Position numbers and translations under genes: made by a program
Shown: one piece after another, positions 37,956 to 45,764 of the stretch
How the letters are laid out: every line of letters begins with the position of its first letter
Numbering within the stretch: the stretch's first letter is position 1
Source of the DNA: a virus
IMG/VR virus record: IMGVR_UViG_3300044691_000697
Location: 1 to 45,969 of that record
DNA: 45,969 nucleotides
Direction: 5' to 3' (one strand)
Notes under the pieces: model-generated
Told to the model about the DNA's origin: nothing
The model's input: the letters and a program-made list of their open reading frames with translations, nothing else
Database searches by the model: none

Positions 37956-38318
37956 ATGATCGATTTTATGAACGATCCGACAACTTGGGATCTGAAAGTG
38001 ACAAACGGCGATTTGGTTTTAGTTTCAAACGCCGACGCCATCCAGCAGCACTTGATCCAAAGGCTCAAGTTGTTTCGCGGCGAATGGTTCCTAGACCTCG
38101 ACGCTGGCGTTCCATACTTTCAAGACATATTGGTAAAGAATCCAAACCCAGCACTTGTCGATGGGGTCCTGAAAGATGCCATCCTCGGCTCGCCTGGCGT
38201 TCTTGAATTGACCAGCTTCAGCATGATTTATGACACTACAGCAAGGACATTGACGGTTACCTTCACTGTAGAAACTATCAATGGACCAGTGGACGTCAGC
38301 ACGCAATTAGGAGCATAG
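37956..38318 (+). CDS. Baseplate wedge protein, gp25/gpW-like
   Basis: A 120-residue protein with the gp25-like pattern: QQHLIQRLKLFRGEWFLDLDAGVPYF (in part; E-W at the usual place of the lysozyme-like fold) and a beta-type end. It joins sheath and baseplate. It follows the spike by two bases. Confidence 0.85.
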   Translation: MIDFMNDPTTWDLKVTNGDLVLVSNADAIQQHLIQRLKLFRGEWFLDLDAGVPYFQDILVKNPNPALVDGVLKDAILGSPGVLELTSFSMIYDTTARTLTVTFTVETINGPVDVSTQLGA

Positions 38319-38321
38319 AAA

Positions 38322-39818
38322 ATGGCAACAATTTATGGAGTTACGCCAGCAGGATTCGTGATCAAGCGCGGCGCCGACATTTTGCCCGAATTGCAGCAGG
38401 GCTTTCAGGGAATCTTTGGAGCAGGAATCAATCTGCAGCCAGGATCCAACTTCTCGAACATTATCGGTTACATGATGTCGCGAGAAGCCGCGATCTGGCA
38501 ATTGGCCCAAGACATTTACAATCAACGCAATTCTCAATTTGCTCAGGGCGTGAATCTAGATAATGCCAACGCTCTTGTGGCAGTGAAGAGACTTGGACTT
38601 GTGAACTCTTTACAGCAAGGACTGTTGCTTTTTGGCACCGTCGGAGCGGTAATTCCTCACAACACTAAGGTTTACCCACAAGGAAATTCGCAATCGATTT
38701 TTACGACCAATTCAGATGTCACATTGATCGCCGGCACAAATGAAGTTCAACATATCACCTTCTCGGCTGTGCCGACTTCTGGCTCATGGTTTTTGCAATT
38801 CAACAACCAAGTAACTGCGAGTCTCGCATTCAACATCACGGCTGCGGCACTTCAAACGGCTTTGAATCTTCTGACAGAGCTCGTCGGCGTGACGGTGACT
38901 GGCGATTTCACCGCTGGTTTTACAATCACATACGCGGGCGCTGCCGGTTCAATTCCTCAGCCATTGATCGCGGTCGTAACAAATACTCTTTTGATCTCTT
39001 CAACTGCGATCACGACCACCATCACGAGAACGACTACTGGAATTCCTCAGGGCGTTACCGATGCGACATGCACGGTCCAGGGAGCAATTCCGGCTCCCGC
39101 GTACTCATTGACTGGCATTACGACTCCAGTGACAGGACTGACCTCAGTTCTGAATATCGTCGACGCGGTACCAGGACGACTTGCTGAATCAGATCCGGCT
39201 TACCGTACTCGCGCGGCCGTTGCTCAATCGCAGCCTGGCGCCGGAACTGTGCCGGCACTTCGCGCGGCAATCTTGGCATTGACCGGAGTCACGACTTGCA
39301 CTGTTTTTGAAAACGTAACCTTGTCAACCGACGGCAACGGTCTTCCGGCAAAATCATTTTTGGCTTACGTCCAGGGCGGTGCGAACCAAGATATTTGGAA
39401 TACTGTATGGCTCAAAAAACCGGCAGGGATCCAGCCTTTTGGGGCGATCAGCGGGACGACCGTGGACTCTCAGGGCAGATCGCAAACTGTCGCTTTTTCA
39501 AGACCGATTCAAGTTCCGATATTTGTCACGCTCAACATCGTTCATGATCCGACGTCTTGGCCAACGAATGGAGTCGCGCAAGTTCAAGCCGCGATCGCAG
39601 CCTATGTCAATGGTTTGGGAATCGGTCAGACTGTGATCACGTTTCCGCACGTAATCGCTGCAATGAACAACATCGCGGGAATCCTTGGAATCACTGCTTT
39701 CAAGGTGGACACAAATCCTGCATTCCCTCTCAATTCGAATGCGAATATTGCCATTTCAATTAACCAAATTGCATTAGTCGTCAATCCGGCGACTGACATT
39801 ACAGTGACGGTGAGCTAA
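38322..39818 (+). CDS. Baseplate J-like wedge protein
   Basis: A 498-residue baseplate J family protein. GITTPVTGLTSVLNIVDAVPGRLAESDPAYRTR, with LAESD (in part), is the usual core signature, and GAGTVPALRAAILALTGVT and SFLAYVQGG follow. Residues about 142-216 carry the same inserted beta domain as the sheath and the cement-like protein (VQHITFSAVPTSGSWFLQF, AAALQTALNLLT, GFTITYAGAAGS in part). It forms the baseplate wedge with gp25. Confidence 0.88.
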   Translation: MATIYGVTPAGFVIKRGADILPELQQGFQGIFGAGINLQPGSNFSNIIGYMMSREAAIWQLAQDIYNQRNSQFAQGVNLDNANALVAVKRLGLVNSLQQGLLLFGTVGAVIPHNTKVYPQGNSQSIFTTNSDVTLIAGTNEVQHITFSAVPTSGSWFLQFNNQVTASLAFNITAAALQTALNLLTELVGVTVTGDFTAGFTITYAGAAGSIPQPLIAVVTNTLLISSTAITTTITRTTTGIPQGVTDATCTVQGAIPAPAYSLTGITTPVTGLTSVLNIVDAVPGRLAESDPAYRTRAAVAQSQPGAGTVPALRAAILALTGVTTCTVFENVTLSTDGNGLPAKSFLAYVQGGANQDIWNTVWLKKPAGIQPFGAISGTTVDSQGRSQTVAFSRPIQVPIFVTLNIVHDPTSWPTNGVAQVQAAIAAYVNGLGIGQTVITFPHVIAAMNNIAGILGITAFKVDTNPAFPLNSNANIAISINQIALVVNPATDITVTVS

Positions 39819-40411
39819 TGGGTGCTAGCCAGGACACAACACACGACGCCGAAGCACGAGCCCTGCTGCTTGCGCAGTACAAGGGCTTGCCAGGCATTCA
39901 GGGTATTCTCGACACCTACGTAGGTGACGTGCAGGATCTTGAGAATGCTCTTTGGTCGCTTGGCACATCGATGGACATTTTTAGTTCAACCGGTGTGCAG
40001 CTCGATATGTGGGGCAACATTTTAAATCAGCCTCGTAACGGTTTGTCAGACACTCCTTATCAAGGAGTGTTGCTTGCAAAGATTGCGCAAAACGTTTCGC
40101 AGGGAACTCCGGAAGACGTCATCAGGGTCTACAAGCTTTTGATGAACGCAAGCTATGTCGAGTACATTGAAACTCCAGACGGGTATCCGGCTGCGTTTCA
40201 AATCACAGCGACAGGCGCAACTCCTGTGACTGATTCACAGAGCATCAAGAATGCAATCAATGCGACAAAGGCAGCTGGTGTTGCTGTCGCCTTCTATGCA
40301 TCGATTCCAGGTCCGGCTTTTTCTTTTTTAGGAGATCCCGATCCAACGGGACAAGGGTTTGCAGATTTAAACAATCCATCAGTGGGCGGAACACTTTCGT
40401 CGATTTTTTAG
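39818..40411 (+). CDS. Baseplate periphery protein, DUF2612
   Basis: A 197-residue protein of the DUF2612/gp48-like type: LDTYVGDVQDLENALWSLGT, GVQLDMWGNILNQPRNGLSD and TPEDVIRVYKLLM (in part). It links the wedge to the fibres. One-base overlap with the J gene; the end is Gly- and Pro-rich. Confidence 0.8.
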   Translation: MGASQDTTHDAEARALLLAQYKGLPGIQGILDTYVGDVQDLENALWSLGTSMDIFSSTGVQLDMWGNILNQPRNGLSDTPYQGVLLAKIAQNVSQGTPEDVIRVYKLLMNASYVEYIETPDGYPAAFQITATGATPVTDSQSIKNAINATKAAGVAVAFYASIPGPAFSFLGDPDPTGQGFADLNNPSVGGTLSSIF

Positions 40412-40423
40412 GGGGAATTTTTT

Positions 40424-40903
40424 ATGAGTGGACTACCGGTAAAACCATCACAAGATCCAATTTGGGCGACTGTTCCAGGCACTGGGAATCTCACTGCTCC
40501 GAGCGGCGCCAAACAAATTCTAGGATGGATTCAGGAGAAGCCACCGCTTCAATATTTCAACTGGTGGATGAATCTGGTCTACCAATGGATCACGTTTCTG
40601 TATTATCGTTTGCCTCACGGAAACATGATCAAGGTTACTGCGGCCGGCACGACATCAGTCCCGCTAGGGCAATCGATTTATTTGTTCATGGATTGCACTC
40701 TTGGGAATCAAACAGTCAGTATTCCGACTCCAATTACTGGAACTGATGACGGCATGACGATTAGAGTCAAACGTCTAGACGCATCCGTCAATTCGATTAC
40801 ATGGGGTGGGACCGTCGAAGGAGTTGCGAACTCAACAGTCGACCAGCAATATACAGAAGAAGCAATAGTGGCATTTCAAGGACTTTGGTACTGGGTAGCA
40901 TAA
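40424..40903 (+). CDS. Tail fibre adaptor-like protein
   Basis: A 159-residue protein. The first part, KQILGWIQEKPPLQYFNWWMNLVYQWITFL (in part), is a motif found at the N-terminus of tail fibres and spikes that attach to the baseplate; the rest is beta-type. It may connect the large fibre to the baseplate. A good ribosome site (GGGGGAATTTTTT) precedes the ATG. Confidence 0.65.
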   Translation: MSGLPVKPSQDPIWATVPGTGNLTAPSGAKQILGWIQEKPPLQYFNWWMNLVYQWITFLYYRLPHGNMIKVTAAGTTSVPLGQSIYLFMDCTLGNQTVSIPTPITGTDDGMTIRVKRLDASVNSITWGGTVEGVANSTVDQQYTEEAIVAFQGLWYWVA

Positions 40904-40914
40904 GGGAGAAATTT

Positions 40915-43212
40915 ATGAATTTTCTAAAATTAATTTTATTCGCGTTTACAATTTGTGCGTGCATTCCGGCGCTGGCGATCGAAGCCGGTTCAGCAGGCCA
41001 AGTTTTGCGAGTACCTTCATCGGGTGGCAAAGCCAAGATGGGTCCTCTGGATCTTTCGGCAACGAACGCAACAACCAACACACTCAACGCCACGACAAAA
41101 CTTTCAGGTCTGACTAGCGGAGCTTGTCTGTTCGGAAATTCCTCTGGTGGAGGAGTGCTGCTTCAGCCGACAAGTTCCAACTGTTTTTGGGATATCACGA
41201 ACAATGCTTTGAGCCTGGGCGCAAGTTCTCTGCCAAACACCAGTACAATATTTAACGTTGCTTCGACATCAAAAGGATCTATTCCAGCTCCTAAAATGTC
41301 TGGCACTCAACGCAATGCGATTGCTACTCCAATCGTTGGAATGCAGATTTACAACACCGACACAAATCAATTGAACGTGTACAACGGCGCCGCATGGGTG
41401 GCGGTCGGTAGCGGATCCGGCGGCGGTGCAAAAAACTATTTGTCGTCTTCGACAGCGGGTGTGAACAACGCCGATTTTGAAACCAACTCCACGACCGGCT
41501 GGTCTCTTGGAACTATCGGAACGCTGACCAACGGTCTTCCGACCGGCAGTCCAACGTTTGGATCCGGCGCGAGCGGAAATCTTTCGATCACGACAATTTC
41601 ATCAGGTCCTCTTGCCGGCAGTTACTCGCTGGACTATGTGTCGAGTGCCGCAACGACCGTTGGCAATATGATTGCTTCGAACGCATTCACGATCGACAAA
41701 GAAGATCAGGCAAACGTTCTGACTTACTCGTTGAAATATTTTTCAGCAACAAATCCAGTAAATGTTAATTGGACTGGGACCTCATCGTCATCGTTCGCAG
41801 TGGCCGCATGGGATGTAACGAACTCGACTTGGTTGCCAGTTAGCAATCCTTTTAAATTTATTCAGAACTCTGGTGTCGGAACGGTCGCTGGTACTTTTCA
41901 GACCGCAACCAATACCGTGCAGTTGCGATTTGTTCTTTACACTCCAAACGCATCGGCTGGCGCGCTTACGATGTATTTGGATGATTTCTCCGTCGGCCCT
42001 CAGGCGAATTCTTTGCCAAGTTCAGTTATCGCATGGAATGGTTCGAACGCTTCTCAAGGTATCACGGCAAACGTTACAAATCTTTTAGCTACTACAAATT
42101 ACGATAGCTCTGGCGGATGGAATGGAACCCAATACACCGTTCCGGTCTCCGGTACTTATATTGTTTCAGCAGGATATTCGGCCTCTGCGCCTGTCACGAT
42201 TCAACCATATCTAAACGGCACCGTTTATATTTCAACTGCGAAGTTCTCATCTGCTACTGCAAGCACGGATGGTAGTGGCTCCTCTGTAATGGCAAATCTA
42301 AAGGCCGGAGACCTAATTTCTTTCCGAGGAAGTACAAGTGTAACTGTTACAGCTTGGACAGTTGGGATATTCCAAATTGGCGGTGGCTCAGTCGGTCCTG
42401 CTGGGCAAGTCGTCGCTGCAAGCGCACATATTACTTCAGGTACTACCGTTACAACTCCAAATCCTTATAATTTTGACACAGTCGATTTAGATACCACTGG
42501 TTCTATTACCACTGGGGCTTCTTGGAAGTTCGTGGCACCAGTTTCTGGTAATTACTATGTTGAAACCACTTTAACTTTTGGCGGCGCCAATGACGTTGTA
42601 CTATATAAAAACGCAGCAAAATATAGGGTCTTGATGACTTCAGGGGCGTCTGGTAGCGCGGGCGGCACGACCGTACCACTTAATGCCGGAGACAATATTT
42701 ACATCGCTGGTAGCGCGAATGGCGCACCGAGTACCACTACTGCCGGAACGATTGCACAGTCTAACTCTATCTCGATCTTCCTTCTCCAAGGTCCATCATC
42801 CGCTCAATCTTCGACAGCCACAGTTGCTGCGAGTTATTACATGTCTACGAATCAAAGTGTGACTGCGAACACGACAAGAATTAATTTCGACACGAAAGAA
42901 TATGATTACACGAACAGTACGGTTACTGGGGCGAGCTGGGCTTTCACTGCTCCGATGTCGGGGCTTTATGAAGTAAATGTTTTAGTTAGTGAATCGGTCA
43001 ATAGCAATTACAGTGTTTTTATTTACAAAAACGGAAGCATCGCCAAATACATCACCAGTCGTATTGGAAATGGTCCCGGTAGGGGAGCTACTGACATTCA
43101 ACTGAATGCCGGAGATAGTATTTGGCTTATTTCAGACACGAACCAAACTTTCGTTGGGGGATCTATTACTACTGGAATTAGCTACATCACGATTAAGAAG
43201 GTTAGCAATTAA
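40915..43212 (+). CDS. Large mosaic tail fibre with signal peptide
   Basis: A 765-residue fibre. The start at ATG 40915 (AAGGGAG upstream) begins with a Sec signal peptide: a hydrophobic core (FLKLILFAFTICACIPALA) with A-L-A cleavage after residue 21. Residues about 22-160 hold fibre sequence with the motif SIPAPKMSGTQRNAI and VGMQIYNTDTNQLNVYNG. About 175-360 form a carbohydrate-binding-like jelly roll (DFETNSTTGWSLG, MYLDDFSVGP). About 365-495, 496-633 and 634-765 are three C1q/TNF-like jelly-roll repeats, each with an 'aPvSGtY-v' and 'LnAGD-I' pattern. Export of a phage fibre is unusual; it resembles secreted fibres of Bdellovibrio. Confidence 0.75.
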   Translation: MNFLKLILFAFTICACIPALAIEAGSAGQVLRVPSSGGKAKMGPLDLSATNATTNTLNATTKLSGLTSGACLFGNSSGGGVLLQPTSSNCFWDITNNALSLGASSLPNTSTIFNVASTSKGSIPAPKMSGTQRNAIATPIVGMQIYNTDTNQLNVYNGAAWVAVGSGSGGGAKNYLSSSTAGVNNADFETNSTTGWSLGTIGTLTNGLPTGSPTFGSGASGNLSITTISSGPLAGSYSLDYVSSAATTVGNMIASNAFTIDKEDQANVLTYSLKYFSATNPVNVNWTGTSSSSFAVAAWDVTNSTWLPVSNPFKFIQNSGVGTVAGTFQTATNTVQLRFVLYTPNASAGALTMYLDDFSVGPQANSLPSSVIAWNGSNASQGITANVTNLLATTNYDSSGGWNGTQYTVPVSGTYIVSAGYSASAPVTIQPYLNGTVYISTAKFSSATASTDGSGSSVMANLKAGDLISFRGSTSVTVTAWTVGIFQIGGGSVGPAGQVVAASAHITSGTTVTTPNPYNFDTVDLDTTGSITTGASWKFVAPVSGNYYVETTLTFGGANDVVLYKNAAKYRVLMTSGASGSAGGTTVPLNAGDNIYIAGSANGAPSTTTAGTIAQSNSISIFLLQGPSSAQSSTATVAASYYMSTNQSVTANTTRINFDTKEYDYTNSTVTGASWAFTAPMSGLYEVNVLVSESVNSNYSVFIYKNGSIAKYITSRIGNGPGRGATDIQLNAGDSIWLISDTNQTFVGGSITTGISYITIKKVSN

Positions 43213-43264
43213 TCTGGCCTTGATCGAAAAGCAGGCATCAGTTCAACTGTGGAAGGGATAGAAA

Positions 43265-43558
43265 ATGATCATAGAAGGGATGCCACAGGTGGACGCAGGA
43301 GTAGTAGCGCTAGGGTTGGCCGTGGTCGCATTTATTGGATGGCTTTCAAGACTTGAGTCCAAGACCGGAACCAACGAGCGTGATATCCGTCGTGAGGAGC
43401 TGGCGCGCGTTGAAGCAGAGAAAAAAACCGAAGCTCGAATGGTTTTGATTGAGAAAAAGCACTACGAACTTGACAATCGTGTCATGGACAAATTGTCTAG
43501 TATTGAAAAAACAGTGACCGAGCGACTCTCTCGTATCGAGGGGAAGCTCGACAAATAA
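43265..43558 (+). CDS. Membrane and coiled-coil protein, holin/spanin-like
   Basis: A 97-residue protein with one hydrophobic segment (about 8-28, VDAGVVALGLAVVAFIGWLS) followed by a long coiled coil (EELARVEAEKKTEARMVLIE, DKLSSIEKTVTERLSRIEG in part). The layout is like haemolysin XhlA or i-spanin proteins. It starts the lysis block, 52 bases after the fibre gene. Which lysis role it has cannot be told from sequence alone. Confidence 0.6.
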   Translation: MIIEGMPQVDAGVVALGLAVVAFIGWLSRLESKTGTNERDIRREELARVEAEKKTEARMVLIEKKHYELDNRVMDKLSSIEKTVTERLSRIEGKLDK

Positions 43559-43579
43559 AACACAACCCAGGAGGGTAAA

Positions 43580-43840
43580 ATGTTACCAAGTCAAATTCCA
43601 GCAGCTGCTCCAGAAGTAGTTGGATTAGGCAGCGCACTTGCTGCTGTCATCACGAGCGTAAAAAGTGGTGGAACAATCGTTCAAGATATTTCGGTTGCGG
43701 TCGAAGGTCTGTCTGCGGCAGCGGCCGGTTTCAGCGCCATCGGTGACGATGTGAAGAAGCCTGAAAACCAAGCGTATCTTGCATGGGCGATTGCTCAAGC
43801 ATTGGAACCACAACCCGTGGCTCCCGCAGCAGTAAAGTAA
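43580..43840 (+). CDS. Ala-rich hypothetical protein of the lysis block
   Basis: An 86-residue Ala/Val/Gly-rich protein with mildly hydrophobic helices (GLGSALAAVITSVKSGG, VEGLSAAAAGFSAIG). GGAGGG precedes the ATG. Its stop overlaps the start of the holin-like gene (TAATG). It may be a pinholin-like or a structural protein; no family recognised. Confidence 0.5.
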   Translation: MLPSQIPAAAPEVVGLGSALAAVITSVKSGGTIVQDISVAVEGLSAAAAGFSAIGDDVKKPENQAYLAWAIAQALEPQPVAPAAVK

Positions 43841-44076
43841 TGGAATCGAAAGACGAAGGGGCTAAAAGCCCCTTCTCTTCAAAGACCCTACACTTCAACT
43901 GGTGGACATGGGTCGTATGGCCATTCTTGCCACACAAGATCAAAAGCAACCCGAATGCGATTCTGGCCTTATCAGCCTGGCTTACAATAGGTAACGTCGT
44001 CTTGAGATTCATCACGACAGAAGCCTTGTTGTTTTGGGGGAAGAATGCGAACAAAAAAATTACCGACAAATCTTGA
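43840..44076 (+). CDS. Holin-like membrane protein
   Basis: A 78-residue protein from ATG 43840. The pattern LHFNWWTWVVWPFLPHKIKSNPNAILA and a hydrophobic helix (about 46-65, LSAWLTIGNVVLRFITTEALLF) recall a phage holin-type family with 'FNxWTW-PFLP' followed by KSNPN. It probably controls timing of lysis, but proof is absent. It has no strong ribosome site and a stable hairpin right after its start, so it may be translationally controlled. It overlaps the lipoprotein gene by 32 bases. Confidence 0.55.
   Translation: MESKDEGAKSPFSSKTLHFNWWTWVVWPFLPHKIKSNPNAILALSAWLTIGNVVLRFITTEALLFWGKNANKKITDKS
43855..43875 (+). promoter_or_regulatory. Stable hairpin just inside the holin-like gene
   Basis: GAAGGGGCT (43855-43863) pairs perfectly with AGCCCCTTC (43867-43875) around AAA. 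It lies 15 bases after the ATG, in codons 6-12. It is followed by TCTTC, so it could also act as a partial terminator, but its place fits control of translation or RNA stability. Confidence 0.6.
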
Positions 44077-44869
44077 AGAGCGCGATTTTCACAGACTGAT
44101 TTTTCTCGTGATAATTATTTGTATGATGTCCATGCTCGGCTGCGCGACGAGCGGCGGATCTTCTCAGCCGGCGACTCAGCCAAAGTATCAACTCTTGCTC
44201 AACGGAACAATTGACGGCGCTGGCTTTCAAGGTGTCGGTGTTGGATCAACAGCGATTCATCACGACATGGAGATTTTAAGTCCGATCGCGGTCGACTACT
44301 TTACCGTTCAGAGTTGCCATCGATCCGTTCAATTCAACGGTGTGATCAAAGTGCCATGGTACGACTGGAGCGACGACAACAAAAGTTTCACTTGGGCTTA
44401 CGATGAATCGCCGACGATTGAAGATACCGGCGATTGCATTTTACGATTCTGCGCTTTTTCAAAAGTCGTTGGCTCACCACCGGTCGCGTGCGCGATCGTG
44501 GATTTCAAATCAAATCGATACACTCTTCCTGGACAAAATATTTGCAATGGCGCCATGTGCAACGGCACTCCATGCCAGACTTCTGGAACAGCAATTTGTC
44601 ACACGCAAGTTGGATTGCTCGAGCGTTTTAAATTCTCTGGCCCTGTTGTAGTGGCACCACAACGAACGGATCCAACTGGCAAGAGCGATCCTTACTGGAT
44701 CAAGGGCCAATGTGTTGGCAAGTTCATCGACGCCGCGCAAACGCTTTTCGAGTATCAAGTCCCAGAAGATGAATGCATTGTTGTTTTTATGGAGAAACAA
44801 AAACCGTTTAGGCGAGCAAAGCTGACGGTGATTCCGTACGATTTACCTAAGTATCAAGGGGGCAACTAA
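44045..44869 (+). CDS. Cysteine-rich lipoprotein
   Basis: A 274-residue predicted lipoprotein. A basic N-terminus (MRTKKLPTNL), a hydrophobic core (LIFLVIIICMMSM) and a lipobox-like MLGC with Cys33 are followed by S/G-rich sequence. The mature domain is beta-type with about nine cysteines (HRSVQFNGV, CNGAMCNGTPC), which could form disulphides in the periplasm. GGGGGGAAGA precedes the ATG. It is too large for an ordinary o-spanin (Rz1); a role in superinfection exclusion or the host envelope is possible. Confidence 0.65.
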   Translation: MRTKKLPTNLEERDFHRLIFLVIIICMMSMLGCATSGGSSQPATQPKYQLLLNGTIDGAGFQGVGVGSTAIHHDMEILSPIAVDYFTVQSCHRSVQFNGVIKVPWYDWSDDNKSFTWAYDESPTIEDTGDCILRFCAFSKVVGSPPVACAIVDFKSNRYTLPGQNICNGAMCNGTPCQTSGTAICHTQVGLLERFKFSGPVVVAPQRTDPTGKSDPYWIKGQCVGKFIDAAQTLFEYQVPEDECIVVFMEKQKPFRRAKLTVIPYDLPKYQGGN

Positions 44870-45009
44870 TGTCAGCAAAGTTTTTGCTCGAGATCGTGTG
44901 TGCAGCGGCAGTTACGATTTTGATTCTCGGATTTTTGGCTATGGGCTTGGGTGCGCTTATCATGTCGTGCGATTCGCCGGCATCACACTGTTTTGATTCA
45001 TTGAGGTGA
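44869..45009 (+). CDS. 46-residue membrane protein
   Basis: A short gene from ATG 44869 (AAGGGGGC upstream; TAATG overlap with the lipoprotein stop) to TGA 45009. One hydrophobic segment covers most of it (about 8-33, IVCAAAVTILILGFLAMGLG), and a short tail with two cysteines follows. It is holin-like in size and place. Confidence 0.55.
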   Translation: MSAKFLLEIVCAAAVTILILGFLAMGLGALIMSCDSPASHCFDSLR

Positions 45010-45013
45010 GCAA

Positions 45014-45304
45014 GTGGCAATCTTAACTGCGATCATTGGATGGGTTTCACAAAGTTGGTTTGGTCAAGTGGTCTCGGCCGCACTCAGCTGGTGGAATGCA
45101 AGGGTTGTTGCTCAAAATCAAGCCAACACCGCAGAGCAGAACGCAGAGACCCAACATCAAACGGACGGTGCTCAATCTGTTGCAGACCGGGATTCGGCTG
45201 ATCAGCAAAATAGCGCCCTTGACGACCTCCAGAAGCAAATGGAGAATCCAATACCGGTGGTCGTAATTAAACCAACGCCACCGACACAACCAGGAGGGAA
45301 TTAA
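45014..45304 (+). CDS. Membrane-associated protein with hydrophilic tail, spanin-like
   Basis: A 96-residue protein from GTG 45014. The first 25 residues are hydrophobic and aromatic (ILTAIIGWVSQSWFGQVV), followed by a Gln/Asn/Asp-rich helix (NARVVAQNQANTAEQNAETQ) and a Pro-rich end (PTPPTQPGG). The layout (one span and a periplasmic helix) is like i-spanins. The small start context (GAGGTGAG) is modest. Function inferred. Confidence 0.5.
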   Translation: MAILTAIIGWVSQSWFGQVVSAALSWWNARVVAQNQANTAEQNAETQHQTDGAQSVADRDSADQQNSALDDLQKQMENPIPVVVIKPTPPTQPGGN

Positions 45305-45305
45305 A

Positions 45306-45755
45306 ATGCTTTCACAAAAGTTTGTTCTGGTGCCTCAAGGGTACATCAAGGACGCGACAGCCAGCTATACGGCAGATGAAGTGACGGGCGACGTCAGTGC
45401 ACAGGAAGACATTGATGCCGTGATCATGTTCATCCCCTATGAATTAAAGGGCGGTCCAACCTCAGCCAAGGTAGATCCGAAAATGTTTCTATCGGCAAGC
45501 ATCGTCAAGGGATTGAAATTTGTTGTCGGACCAGTTTCAGCTCAGGTCACTTCTGTTAAGCCAGGAGTTTCAGCCAACGTGGCTATTCAGGTAAAATCTG
45601 ACACTGGCTCACAGACGGTCGATGCTAACGGCAACATCACTTTGAATTTGAAAAACAAATTCTGGTCGATTGATTACATCCTTGCGACTGCTGTGATAGG
45701 AAATATTCCTTTCATCGGAAGCATCACACAAATCATCGAAGCGAAACCAGCCTAG
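45306..45755 (+). CDS. Beta-rich hypothetical protein of the lysis block
   Basis: A 149-residue protein with repeated beta-type strands (FVLVPQGYIKDATASYTADE, VDPKMFLSASIVKGLKFVVG in part) and no membrane segment at the start. GGAGGG precedes the ATG at 45306. It precedes the endolysin by nine bases. It may be a virion or envelope-binding protein; no family recognised. Confidence 0.5.
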   Translation: MLSQKFVLVPQGYIKDATASYTADEVTGDVSAQEDIDAVIMFIPYELKGGPTSAKVDPKMFLSASIVKGLKFVVGPVSAQVTSVKPGVSANVAIQVKSDTGSQTVDANGNITLNLKNKFWSIDYILATAVIGNIPFIGSITQIIEAKPA

Positions 45756-45764
45756 GAGGGCATC

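Noticed and set aside
43855-43875. Intrinsic terminator
   Set aside because: Stem is strong but no T-run follows and it lies in a coding start; treated as a regulatory hairpin.
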